From NCBI GenBank assembly GCA_035345895.1, contig DAORDI010000124.1, positions 1 to 14,834 on the forward strand: a stretch of 14,834 nt of DNA, written 5' to 3'. The translations under genes were made by a program, and so were the position numbers. The DNA is from DAORDI01 sp035345895 (GTDB lineage Bacteria; Spirochaetota; Leptospiria; Leptospirales; Leptospiraceae). A model generated the notes under the pieces. It searched no databases and had not been told where the DNA came from. It was given only the letters and a program-made list of their open reading frames with translations. How positions within the stretch are numbered: the stretch's first letter is position 1; each line of letters opens with the position of its first letter. Shown here one piece after another: positions 8,201 to 14,834 of this stretch.

Positions 8201-9366
8201 ACTATTGCGTACTCATCAAGAGCCGCAGCAAAATCCTTTATCTTGGCAGTGGAATCTAGAAGAGCAAGTTCCGCCTTTTTGTACTGAGTGATGTCCCTGA
8301 GTATGCCCCTGGCAGAATAAGGCTTTCCGTCCCGAAAGACACATCCCCCGGAACCCTGAATATAAATCTTTTTCCCGTATTTGCTGATGAATGCAGATTC
8401 AAAGAACGGAATGTTTTTCCCTGAACTCAGTTCTTTCAGAATTCTCATACATTTTTCTCTGCTGTCCGGATGAACTATATCATATATTGTGATTTTTTTT
8501 ATTTCATCTGCAGTATATTCTAATGATTCAAGCCATGCCTTGTTTACATAAATAAAACGTCCGTCAGAGACTCTTACATTCTGAATCAGATCGCTTGTAT
8601 TTTCGAAAAATTCCTTGAAATCGGATTCGGACTCTTTTTTCTCTCTCTCAATTCGTTCCCTTGTCTTTCTGCCTTCTTCCAGCTGTTCATTGCTCTGCCT
8701 GACCAGATTTTCCAGACTTCTGTTCAGTTCCTCCAGATGTTTTCTTGCGTTTTCCCTTTCATCAATTTCGCGCTGGGCCTTTTCAGAAGCTGCTTTGTTC
8801 AGCTTCAGCGCACTCAAGGTAATGAAAGCGATTCCGAAACCGATCATACTCTGAATCACAAGGAAATTAAGCACTGCTTCATCATTTGCATAAGGGTAGG
8901 AAATCAGTGAATTCTGCATCAGCTTCAGCAGAACAAATCCGTATGAGGGAATAAAAACAGCCGCCGCTATGGAAACTCTGGGAAGAGAAAGCAGAGCAGA
9001 ACCTGCAGTCAGGATATGAAATCCGGAAAAAGCAGGTGCCATTATTCCTCCGTTGATCAGCGTTGCAGTGATCAGCACTGACCAAAATCCGAATACCAGG
9101 AGGAACTTTGCAGCTTTAATCTTATTGCTTCGCAGAAGAAAATATGATATGGAAAGAAACAGGCTCAGCAGAACAAGAATCAGCTGTCTTCTTTCTGAAA
9201 TCCCGAAAAACAGCATCAGAATCTCTCCCACAACAATGATGACTGCCATTACCGACATTGATGCTTTCAGAATAAGATAGGAAAATTCTTCTTCGGAAAA
9301 TGCCTGAGGTGAAGGAATTTTCATTCTTTGTCTGAATTTATTATATATATTTAGAATATAAGACAT
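5257..9366 (-). CDS. Membrane hybrid sensor histidine kinase with five PAS domains
   Basis: A 1369-residue inner-membrane sensor. Residues 33-185 contain about six hydrophobic helices with no large periplasmic domain, and I do not recognise them as a named sensor module. A charged coiled coil (about 188-247) leads to five PAS/PAC units at about 248-366, 377-495, 502-618, 620-740 and 745-872. The kinase core has phospho-acceptor His899 in NMSHEIRTPMN, N-box Asn1016, G1 DTGQG (1050-1054) and G2 GGTGLGL (1079-1085). A receiver domain follows (1144-1262) with D1149/D1150, Asp1194, Thr1224 and Lys1245. The last 100 residues resemble the four-helix HPt-like tail found on some hybrid kinases, but without the HxLKG histidine, so they probably bind rather than carry phosphate. 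The signal is unknown; no heme- or FAD-specific residue set can be claimed for the PAS domains. It lies 30 bp after the ankyrin gene and overlaps the next kinase gene by 4 bp. A GAGAG sequence precedes the ATG. Confidence 0.95.
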   Translation of the reverse strand: MSYILNIYNKFRQRMKIPSPQAFSEEEFSYLILKASMSVMAVIIVVGEILMLFFGISERRQLILVLLSLFLSISYFLLRSNKIKAAKFLLVFGFWSVLITATLINGGIMAPAFSGFHILTAGSALLSLPRVSIAAAVFIPSYGFVLLKLMQNSLISYPYANDEAVLNFLVIQSMIGFGIAFITLSALKLNKAASEKAQREIDERENARKHLEELNRSLENLVRQSNEQLEEGRKTRERIEREKKESESDFKEFFENTSDLIQNVRVSDGRFIYVNKAWLESLEYTADEIKKITIYDIVHPDSREKCMRILKELSSGKNIPFFESAFISKYGKKIYIQGSGGCVFRDGKPYSARGILRDITQYKKAELALLDSTAKIKDFAAALDEYAIVAMTDSKGNIIYANEQFCRMSKYSQEELIGSNHRIVKSGFHPPEFYAEMWETVLSKKVWKGEVKNRAKDGSLYWVDTVIVPFLNAEGEIYQYVSIRKDITARKEMERALSESEEQYRSLVENAPDIIMKVDLNNRILFISRTAEGFTKEQVVGQNACDFVLPEYRDLVSQKHRESAETGKPLSYETKFINSDGRSSWYLTHVSPIFSGGSVKELTLITRDISARKQLEEKLFEQKNFIQKVTDSIPGLIGYWNREKKCEFANLAYREWFGRSSEEVLGMEMKDLLGADLYNLNLPYVEKALAGEMQRFERKIVKPDGSAGITWAQYIPDIENNIVKGFIVLVTDITETKKTETSLQTAQNKLKEILSSIPEGIVEVNLQGEIVYANKEAGRILDIYESDIVGKYFNAENWKQLDENGDPFPLNRLPLAAVLENQKADGPIEHMIENRHGERKWLSVHAVPLFNNDNIMYGAAASFQDITERKNYQINLINAKEEADRANSAKTEFLANMSHEIRTPMNAILGFSELLNEKMEDQVLKQYAASIITSGRILLKLINDVLDLSKIESGKMDLNFSGTDVRKLLEEMKTVFSQKISEKGLNFIIETDPSLPKSIMIDSMRLRQVLLNLTGNAVKFTDSGYIRLKAERLNPESLDRMFDLKICIEDTGQGIPVSDQEKIFTAFTQKTGQDHSKYGGTGLGLAIAKKLTSLMDGEIALESQIGKGSAFTVILHNITSDTDFQDSLEDSPQISGEFSFSDSVILVVDDVFLNRELISQFLGKYSELKIIHAENGKEAVEKTLEFNPDFILMDIKMPVMDGIEAIKEIRKYEEYASTPIAALTASVFEEERITREADIQGYMHKPVSRTDLLKLLSKYLGSPESNDSSASSEKNELSEEEAVGSRELLSILEHEKIFQIHELLEVTVISEIRKFSEDIYVLGMQYNYKPVIQWAENMRRHMSVFDVEKINSELSRFFEIIIELREACR

Positions 9367-9396
9367 TAAATCAGCTCTCTTCCATATTTTCTGTCC

Positions 9397-10101
9397 TTAC
9401 TGCCGGACGGTTTTTCTGAACAGATCAGAGACAGCCTTCTGATTTTCCTTTTCTGCAATATCCATCGGAGAAAGTCCTTCCTTGTTTTTCTGATCATACC
9501 TGAATCCTTCCTGCAGAAGAGATGCTGCCATATCTGTGTATCCGCAGTATGCAGCAAAATGAAGAGCTGTGTTTCCTGCTTTGGAAGATGTCTTTCTGGC
9601 ACCGCCCGCAAACAGCAGTTCTGCAATCTGCCTGTTTCCGGCGTACTTATGCGGGGTATTCTCAGAACTGCCCTGTCTGTGCAGAATGCATTTTTCGAAC
9701 GCATAGTCAAGAACAGTTCTGCCTGAAAAGTCTTCAGAATTGAGATTTGCCCCCTGCCTTATGCAGTATCGAACCTCGGCTGCATTGTTTTCCTTTACTG
9801 CAATATATATATCGTCTTTATAATAAAGATATTTTAAAGCAGAGAACGGAAGGGAGACAGGAAGCAAAAGAGTATCCAGCACAGAACTGAAAGGGGTATC
9901 TATAAGACAGTACAATGCACCAAAAAGAGCGGCAGGTCCTGCCACTGGTCCCTGCCCTCCAGGAATACCTGACCAGCATGATCTTACTCCGCTGTAGACA
10001 ACAGGTTTGTCCTTTCTGCTCCAGTCTTTGAAAGAGGCAGCATTACTGCATTTTTCAAGCGAAATTAAAATAAGGAGCATTGTCATTAAATTCTTTATCA
10101 T
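9397..10101 (-). CDS. Exported YceK-like/ankyrin-repeat fusion protein
   Basis: Protein of 234 residues. The first 21 residues are a hydrophobic signal sequence (MTMLLILISLEKCSNA). A cysteine is present, but LEKC is a poor lipobox, so lipoprotein status is uncertain. Residues 35-85 (VYSGVRSCW..., then IDTPFSSVLDTLLLPVSLP) resemble the YceK/YidQ lipoprotein family (DUF1375), whose members read YPGV...LDLPFSLVFDTLLLP. Residues 96-232 hold about four ankyrin repeats, best seen in GNTALHFAAYCGYTDMA (176-192) and GLSPMDIAEKEN (209-220), with an insertion of about 15 residues in the second. Ankyrin repeats bind proteins, so the mature product may be a periplasmic or envelope scaffold. It is the first gene ahead of the two kinases (30-bp gap) and could modulate the sensor, which is inference. 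No good Shine-Dalgarno sequence precedes the ATG at 10101; an internal ATG at codon 6 or 8 is also possible. Confidence 0.82.
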   Translation of the reverse strand: MIKNLMTMLLILISLEKCSNAASFKDWSRKDKPVVYSGVRSCWSGIPGGQGPVAGPAALFGALYCLIDTPFSSVLDTLLLPVSLPFSALKYLYYKDDIYIAVKENNAAEVRYCIRQGANLNSEDFSGRTVLDYAFEKCILHRQGSSENTPHKYAGNRQIAELLFAGGARKTSSKAGNTALHFAAYCGYTDMAASLLQEGFRYDQKNKEGLSPMDIAEKENQKAVSDLFRKTVRQ

Positions 10102-10575
10102 ACTGAAAATATTTTCCCTGCATTCGATGCCATTCAGCCTGCTGATATGCAGCTGATTGCTAAACTGAGAGATCCGCCAGTCAGACAGGCAAAATCTGTA
10201 AGTTTTTTTACTATAAAGACTGAATAATTCGGAGCATTGCGTCCTGTTTCAGCAGGATCAGTGCAGAAGATGGAATTGTCAAACTGCATTTAATAAAAAA
10301 CCTGCAAAAATCTCATTTTGAATCTGAATAAAACAGCCTTTCAGAATCCTGCTTAATTCCTGAGCATAAACCGAGTTTGCTCCCCCGCTCCATTATGGGA
10401 GTCTTCAGCAGACGCAGAATAAAAATGCAGTAAATGCTCGGGTCCTTTGATGTCCGCAATAAATGGTGTCCGTATCTGCCCTGGAAAGAATCAAAAAACT
10501 CTCTTGCGTATTTTCTCGGGAGTCAAACTATTATACTGAGCATTCATTTTTAGAAGTTCACAACAGAGAGAGACT
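10102..10575. other. Divergent intergenic region between the ankyrin gene and asnS
   Basis: This 474-bp stretch has stops in all frames and no recognisable gene or RNA. It should hold promoters for both directions. A perfect 12-bp palindrome GAAAATATTTTC lies at 10105-10116, directly before the ankyrin ATG. A small stem-loop TCCTG/CAGGA (10242-10257) and another CTCCC/GGGAG (10380-10401) have only 5-bp stems and no T-runs. The region is more AT-rich and less patterned than the coding sequence. Confidence 0.5.
10504..10537 (+). promoter_or_regulatory. Tentative promoter for the asnS operon
   Basis: TTGCGT (10504-10509) and the AT-rich TATTATACT (10529-10537) could serve as -35 and -10 boxes, with 19-22 nt between them depending on alignment. 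The -10 element is good and the -35 poor. A start near 10543 would leave a leader of about 30 nt with a purine-rich GAGAGAGA before the ATG at 10576. Confidence 0.3.
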
Positions 10576-11877
10576 ATGTCAGAGCAGATCAGTTTCAAGA
10601 AGATTTCAGATTTTGAAGGTCAGGAAGTCAGTGCTGCAGGATGGCTTCAGGGGAAAAGAGGCAATAATCATATCCAGTTTCTGCAGGTCAGAAATTCAGG
10701 ATACATTGTGCAGGCTGTCTGCGAAAAGGAAAAATTTTCCGAAGATGAATTTCAAAAAATCAAGTCCCTTGCTCAGGAAAGTTCAATTGAGATCACAGGA
10801 AAAGTAGTCCGTTCAGAAAAATCTGACTCAGGATATGAAATTCAGGTAAGCTCCTTCAGTCTTATAAATGATTCCAAAGATTTCCCGATCACTCCAAAAG
10901 AACACGGTGTGGACTTTCTTCACAACAACAGACATCTCTGGCTCCGCTCCAGAAAGCAGCTGGCAATTTTAAGAATACGGAATGAAATCAGCTTTGCAAT
11001 CCGTAAATACTTTTATGAAAGAGATTATGTTCTGCTGGATTCACCGATTCTTACAGGTTCCGTAGGCGAAAGCGCGGGAACCCTTTTCGAACTGGAATAC
11101 TTTGATGAGGGGAAGGCATTTCTCGCCCAGACAGGCCAGCTTTATCTGGAAACCGGCATATTTGCTCATGATAAGGTATACTGCTTCGGTCCTACATTCA
11201 GGGCCGAAAAAAGCAAGACCAGAAGACATCTGACGGAATTCTGGATGCTTGAAGCAGAGACAGCACATTTTGACAATGACGCAAACATAGACCTTCAGGA
11301 AGACTTTGTAAAATATATCATATCCCATGTTCTGAAAAGATGCGTTCAGGATATGAAAATACTGGAGAGAAATCCTGATAAACTGGAAAGACAGATGTCC
11401 AAACCTTTTCCCAGAATCACCTACACTGAAGCAATCGAAATCCTGAAATCGAAGGGTCAGACTATTTCCTGGGGAGAGGACATAAACGCAGAAAGGGAAC
11501 TGATTCTGACAGAACATTTTTCTATGCCTGTTTTCATTATGAATTATCCCAGAGCCATAAAAGCATTTTATATGAAACAGAACCCTAAGGACCCTAGAAC
11601 AGTGCTCTGTGCAGATCTGATTGCACCGGAGGGTGCCGGTGAGATCATCGGGGGTTCAGAACGGGAGGAAAACCTGAATAAGATACTGGACCTGATCAGG
11701 GAAGAAAAACTTCCGGAGGAATCCTATTCCTGGTACCTGGATCTCAGAAAGTACGGATCGGTCCCCCACTCCGGATTCGGACTTGGATTGGAAAGACTCG
11801 TCGCCTGGGCAGCAGGACTTCCTCACGTAAGAGAGTGCATTCCTTACCCAAGGCTTATGGGCAGACTGAGTCCTTGA
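10576..11877 (+). CDS. asnS: Asparagine--tRNA ligase
   Basis: Class IIb aminoacyl-tRNA synthetase of 433 residues that charges tRNA-Asn with asparagine. An N-terminal OB-fold anticodon-binding domain (about 5-100; VSAAGWLQGKRGNNHIQFLQVR) is followed by the catalytic domain: HLWLRSRKQ.AILRIR (motif 1 region, 120-135), motif 2 FRAEKSKTRRHLTEFWMLE (208-226), and motif 3 GLGLERLVAW (402-411) with Arg407. RKYGSVPHSGFGLG and the C-terminal IPYPR....L.P match AsnRS of the shorter archaeal-like type that is also found in several bacterial phyla. Lengths of 430-460 residues are typical. AspRS is the alternative, but the bacterial AspRS GAD insertion is absent, and the REC-like EAETA after motif 2 fits AsnRS. 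It is the first gene of a three-gene plus-strand unit. Confidence 0.92.
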   Translation: MSEQISFKKISDFEGQEVSAAGWLQGKRGNNHIQFLQVRNSGYIVQAVCEKEKFSEDEFQKIKSLAQESSIEITGKVVRSEKSDSGYEIQVSSFSLINDSKDFPITPKEHGVDFLHNNRHLWLRSRKQLAILRIRNEISFAIRKYFYERDYVLLDSPILTGSVGESAGTLFELEYFDEGKAFLAQTGQLYLETGIFAHDKVYCFGPTFRAEKSKTRRHLTEFWMLEAETAHFDNDANIDLQEDFVKYIISHVLKRCVQDMKILERNPDKLERQMSKPFPRITYTEAIEILKSKGQTISWGEDINAERELILTEHFSMPVFIMNYPRAIKAFYMKQNPKDPRTVLCADLIAPEGAGEIIGGSEREENLNKILDLIREEKLPEESYSWYLDLRKYGSVPHSGFGLGLERLVAWAAGLPHVRECIPYPRLMGRLSP

Positions 11878-11878
11878 T

Positions 11879-13663
11879 TTGCCTTGGCGGCAGACAGCTG
11901 TGAGCGACAGACACTGGAAAAATATTTCTGAACCCGGGAAAGGCAGATTTCTGGAGAGACAGTATTCCGTCTATCTGCCGATGAGAGACAATGTAAAAAT
12001 TGCACTGGAAATCTACATCCCTTCCACGATCTATTACAAGGAAAACTTTCCTGTTATTTTCCAGCAGACAAGATACTGGAGAGAAACAGAATTCCGCTTT
12101 CCATTCTCTCTTTTTCTCCGAAGTTCAGGAAGACGAGAAGCTCTTTCTTTCATTAAATCAGGATATGTTTTCATTATAGCAGATGTCAGGGGTTCCGGAG
12201 CATCATTCGGAAAAAGAAACAGTGAATGGGATGCGAAAGAACTCGAAGACAGCAGAGAGATTCTGGACTGGATTGCCAGACAGGATTTCTGTGACGGGAA
12301 TATAGGCGTGACAGGTTCTTCATACGACGGGAGCTGTGCCGAGTTCCTTCTGAAACACTCTCATCCGAATGTGAAGGCAATTGCGAGCAGATTCAGTGTT
12401 TTTGATGTCTTCAGCGACATAGCCTTTCCAGGAGGAATCCGCCTGTTTTCTTTCATTGAAAAATGGGCTGCAACAAACAAAGCATTGGACAGAGGAAAAC
12501 CGCATCTGTCTCTGGGATGGTTCGTGAAGCTTCTGATTAAAGGACCAAAGCCTGTGGACAACTGCATCGATGATCTGTCAAGTGCAATACAGGAACATTA
12601 TGAAAATTTTGATATAGCACCGGCATCCCGTGAAATCAAATCAAGAGATTCAGGAAATATCAATGATGCCAGTCCTCACAGGGTGTATCCGCATCTGAAA
12701 CAGAAAAATATTCCATTTTATGCCATATCCGGGTGGTACGACGGAGCTTATGCACACTCAGCAATAAAAAAATTTCTTAACTGGAATCCGGAGCTTGCCA
12801 GACTGACACTGGGTCCCTGGGATCACGGAGGACATCAGCTTATCGGCCCTTATGCAAAAAAGAAAAAACCGGATTTTCCGTTTATGCAGGAAATCATCCG
12901 TTTTTTTGACATTCACCTGAAAAGGATGTCAGGCGAGTCAGATGATAAATATAAAGTAAGTTATTATACAATAGGTTATGAATCATGGCGATTTTCCGAT
13001 GTCTGGCCTCCTGAAAGCTTGACAAGGGAATATTTTCTCTCAGAAAACAGCCAGCTCCTTTTTTACAAGTCCGCAAATGCTGACTCCAAAAAATATATTA
13101 CCGGCCCCTCGACCCGCACAGGAAAGAACTCAAGATGGGACTCTCTTTTTAATCCTTTCAAAAAAAGAATTCATTACCCTGACAGAAAAAAAGCCCGTTC
13201 CGACTGTCTTTCATTCGATTCCCAGACTCTGACTGAAGATATAATACTGACGGGATCTGCAGAAGCAGATCTTTTCATTTCCTCGGACAGACCTTACGGA
13301 GATATTTTTGTCTATCTGGATGAAATCACAGAGCACGGAAAGATACATTATATCACGGAAGGAATTCTCAGAATGAATTTTTATTCCTCCAAGATAAAAG
13401 AGACGGAAACAGTATTCACTCACAGATCTTTTCTCTCCTCCGAATGGAAAGAAATAATTCCAGGGCAGGTTATCCGCACAAAAATTCATCTCCTTCCTGT
13501 TTCCTACAGACTGAAAAAGGGGAGCAAGATTTCGCTCTCTATTGCAGGTGCCGATTCAGATCATTTTGAAAACAATTACAGTGGAAAATACCCAGTATAT
13601 ACAATATATTTTTCAGGCCGCTACAAAAGCAGAATTCTGCTTCCCTTGGAGAAAAACCTATGA
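11879..13663 (+). CDS. CocE/NonD family (X-Pro dipeptidyl-peptidase S15-like) hydrolase
   Basis: An alpha/beta-hydrolase of 594 residues with a C-terminal jelly-roll domain. PMRDNVKIALEIYIP (34-48) is the typical entry strand of CocE-type enzymes. The nucleophile elbow is GSSYDG, with Ser148 (GxSYxG). The acid is probably Asp288 in GWYDG and the base His316 in LGPWDHGGH. The C-terminal part (about 445-590) has ADLFISSDRPYGDIFVYLDEI and a long beta-rich domain as in S15 hydrolases. Substrates in the family include cocaine, glutaryl-7-ACA and X-Pro peptides, so this one cannot be named. There is no signal peptide. The start is uncertain: TTG at 11879 lies 1 nt after the asnS stop, and an in-frame GTG at 11900 has GGCGG 9 nt upstream and may be the real start. 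The stop overlaps the next gene by ATGA. Confidence 0.9.
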   Translation: MPWRQTAVSDRHWKNISEPGKGRFLERQYSVYLPMRDNVKIALEIYIPSTIYYKENFPVIFQQTRYWRETEFRFPFSLFLRSSGRREALSFIKSGYVFIIADVRGSGASFGKRNSEWDAKELEDSREILDWIARQDFCDGNIGVTGSSYDGSCAEFLLKHSHPNVKAIASRFSVFDVFSDIAFPGGIRLFSFIEKWAATNKALDRGKPHLSLGWFVKLLIKGPKPVDNCIDDLSSAIQEHYENFDIAPASREIKSRDSGNINDASPHRVYPHLKQKNIPFYAISGWYDGAYAHSAIKKFLNWNPELARLTLGPWDHGGHQLIGPYAKKKKPDFPFMQEIIRFFDIHLKRMSGESDDKYKVSYYTIGYESWRFSDVWPPESLTREYFLSENSQLLFYKSANADSKKYITGPSTRTGKNSRWDSLFNPFKKRIHYPDRKKARSDCLSFDSQTLTEDIILTGSAEADLFISSDRPYGDIFVYLDEITEHGKIHYITEGILRMNFYSSKIKETETVFTHRSFLSSEWKEIIPGQVIRTKIHLLPVSYRLKKGSKISLSIAGADSDHFENNYSGKYPVYTIYFSGRYKSRILLPLEKNL

Positions 13664-14058
13664 ATCTTACTTATCTCAATACAGACTTGGAATTTCGGTC
13701 AGAGAAGGACCTCAGTTTTCTCATCCCGCTGATGGAACCGACTTTTTTCGTCCTGCACCATGGACAAGTGGATGAGGCAGAACACTTTCTTTCGTTCGAG
13801 CTGGATGATATATGCAATGGCGAAGCAAAAGGAACATTTTCAATCATACTCGATCACCTGGAGTCAGTCCAGAAAATTCATCCGGAAATATTCAAGGACT
13901 GTGATATTGTCATGGATGCCGGATTTCAGTCAGGTGAAGGAGAGTCGATTTCGACTGAACTGAATGCTGATCTTCTGAAACGAATTTCCAAGCTGGGAAT
14001 ACGAATCAACATCACAATTTACGGAATACCGTCCTCAGAGCAGGATATAGATTTGTAG
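13660..14058 (+). CDS. Small acidic uncharacterised protein
   Basis: Protein of 132 residues, strongly acidic, cytoplasmic, with no TM segment or signal. It opens with LNTDLEFRSEKDLSFL and has a middle HHGQVDEAEHFLSFELDD segment. The end, about 78-121, reads CDIVMDAGFQSGEGE... then LLKRISKLGIRINITIYG. This layout (an opening NTDLE, an alternating helix/strand middle and a final LG-I-ITIY strand) reminds me of small uncharacterised proteins of about 130 residues and, more loosely, of DUF4279. I cannot confirm either, and no function can be assigned. Its ATG overlaps the hydrolase stop (ATGA), so expression is coupled to asnS and the hydrolase. Confidence 0.75.
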   Translation: MNLTYLNTDLEFRSEKDLSFLIPLMEPTFFVLHHGQVDEAEHFLSFELDDICNGEAKGTFSIILDHLESVQKIHPEIFKDCDIVMDAGFQSGEGESISTELNADLLKRISKLGIRINITIYGIPSSEQDIDL

Positions 14059-14307
14059 ATCCGTTCCAGAAAGAATCTTAGCCTTGTGCTTTCTTTAATG
14101 GCACTCGATTTTTTGCCACCCTAGGCTGCAGTGAACAGAGATTGCAGGAAACGGATATTCGATTTCGGGATTGGGATAACCGATACATTTTATGGGATAT
14201 CCGCCTGATGCAGTAAAAGTCTTGACCTGAACTGAATCAGCGTTATTATATGCAGAAGACAGAGACCGCGGTATTCTTTCCGCAATTTGGCTGCAGCTTT
14301 GGATTTT
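14059..14307. other. Intergenic region before the right-edge kinase
   Basis: This 249-bp stretch has no gene that I can support. It contains a likely promoter at 14222-14249 and a spaced 7-bp inverted repeat CGGATAT (14152-14158)/ATATCCG (14197-14203). No convincing intrinsic terminator for the upstream operon is visible; TGGCA...TGCCA near 14098-14117 has only a 5-bp stem. Confidence 0.45.
14222..14249 (+). promoter_or_regulatory. Sigma70-like promoter for the right-edge sensor kinase
   Basis: TTGACC (14222-14227, 5/6 match) and TATTAT (14244-14249, 5/6 match) are separated by 16 nt. The predicted start near 14256 leaves a leader of about 50 nt before the ATG at 14308. This is the best promoter match in the window. 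Confidence 0.6.
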
Positions 14308-14834
14308 ATGATGAATAATGAAAAAAACAGTCTTTCAAAAATTGTAAGAATCCAGAGTCTTCTTCAGAAAATGGAAGGCGAAAACAATATCCCTGAAATC
14401 TGTTCCGAAATTGCAACTTTTCCAGGAATCAAATCCGCATTCTTTGAAAAGGAAAACGCTGCCCCGATTTCCAGCGACTCTATACAGAGATTTCCTCTGA
14501 AAACAGAGAAATCCAATTTTGGGAGCATTGTTCTTCATATTGAAGACCATGTGAAATTTCAATCTGCGGCTCCGCATATTTCACTATTCTGTTCATTCAT
14601 ATCCGTTAAGCTGGAAAATCTGGATTTGGAAAAAAAGAGACTCAGTATTGAAAAAAACGTACAGGAAACGGAAAGAATAGTTTCTGATATCCTCATTGAA
14701 AATGTAGCAAAATACGAACTGCTTGTGGAAACTTCCCCAGAAGCAATCATTATTCACCAGAACGGAAAATTTGTTTTTATCAATTCCTCAGGTCTCCGAC
14801 TGCTTGGTGCAGATTCTCCAGATTCCGTAATTGG
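14308..14834 (+). CDS. Sensor protein with GAF-like and PAS domains, probably a histidine kinase (3' end outside window)
   Basis: The first 175 codons of a gene that is open at the right edge. Residues 8-100 form a small GAF-like sensor (LQKMEGENNIPEICSEIA..., with FGSIVLHIED at 71-80) of the reduced kind common at the front of kinases. A charged coiled coil (101-133, LENLDLEKKRLSIEKNVQE) follows. A PAS domain starts near 136: YELLVETSPEAIIIHQNGK, then FVFINSSGLRLLGA. There is no signal peptide or TM segment in the visible part, so it is probably cytoplasmic. Kinase domains are expected further right but not seen. Two consecutive ATGs (14308 and 14311) could serve as start; the ribosome-binding site is weak. 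Confidence 0.8.
   Translation, partial: MMNNEKNSLSKIVRIQSLLQKMEGENNIPEICSEIATFPGIKSAFFEKENAAPISSDSIQRFPLKTEKSNFGSIVLHIEDHVKFQSAAPHISLFCSFISVKLENLDLEKKRLSIEKNVQETERIVSDILIENVAKYELLVETSPEAIIIHQNGKFVFINSSGLRLLGADSPDSVI

Noticed and set aside
9366..9710. Minus-strand frame of 114 codons overlapping the ankyrin gene
   Set aside because: It is a shifted frame of the ankyrin coding sequence and lacks ankyrin or any other motif; the ankyrin consensus is in the other frame.
10380..10401. CTCCC/GGGAG stem-loop as a terminator
   Set aside because: The stem has only 5 bp with a 12-nt loop, no T-run follows, and the flanking genes are divergent, so no terminator is expected.
10463..10807. Plus-strand frame starting before asnS
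   Set aside because: It overlaps the asnS N-terminus in another frame. The OB-fold of AsnRS is clearly in the asnS frame.
11041..11517. Minus-strand open frame of 158 codons
   Set aside because: It is antisense to the catalytic core of asnS, and the translated product shows no domain.

Overview
The window comes from a diderm bacterium of moderate-to-low GC (roughly low-to-mid 40s % by eye) that is rich in two-component signalling. Arginine is mostly AGA, and the codons CTG, CAG and GAA are frequent. Supporting hints are a YceK-like envelope protein fused to ankyrin repeats, PAS-rich hybrid histidine kinases and an archaeal-style asparaginyl-tRNA synthetase. I cannot fix the phylum. Desulfobacterota- or Spirochaetota-like bacteria would fit, but this is a guess. 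There are no rRNAs, tRNAs, CRISPR arrays or transposases.

Left part (1-3500, minus strand): a tight unit of three genes, DUF4007 protein -> DndA-type cysteine desulfurase -> phosphorothioation-associated putative methyltransferase. The last runs off the left edge. The genes are 4 bp apart or overlap. This looks like one arm of a DNA phosphorothioation (Dnd) locus, whose remaining genes (dndC/D/E or equivalents) should lie to the left of the window. The leader holds an 11-bp perfect inverted repeat with a 6-nt spacer and a TTGACA box, a good candidate for an operator or RNA hairpin controlling the locus.

Middle part (3512-10101, minus strand): in transcription order, a secreted or envelope YceK-ankyrin fusion, a 1369-residue membrane hybrid kinase (about six TM helices, five PAS domains, HisKA-HATPase, REC, and a histidine-less HPt-like tail), a second kinase of REC-HisKA-HATPase layout coupled to it by an ATGA overlap, and a small LON-substrate-binding-domain protein. 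The first three look like one operon. Neither kinase has a DNA-binding or enzymatic output domain, so the pathway must pass signal to a partner encoded elsewhere. The LON-domain gene may have its own promoter and a leaderless transcript.

A 474-bp divergent intergenic region (10102-10575) separates this block from the plus-strand block. The latter is asnS, a CocE/NonD-type hydrolase starting from a non-ATG codon 1 nt after the asnS stop, and a small acidic uncharacterised protein joined to the hydrolase by an ATGA overlap. After a 249-bp gap with a good sigma70-like promoter, the 5' part of another sensor kinase (GAF-like region, coiled coil, PAS) runs off the right edge.
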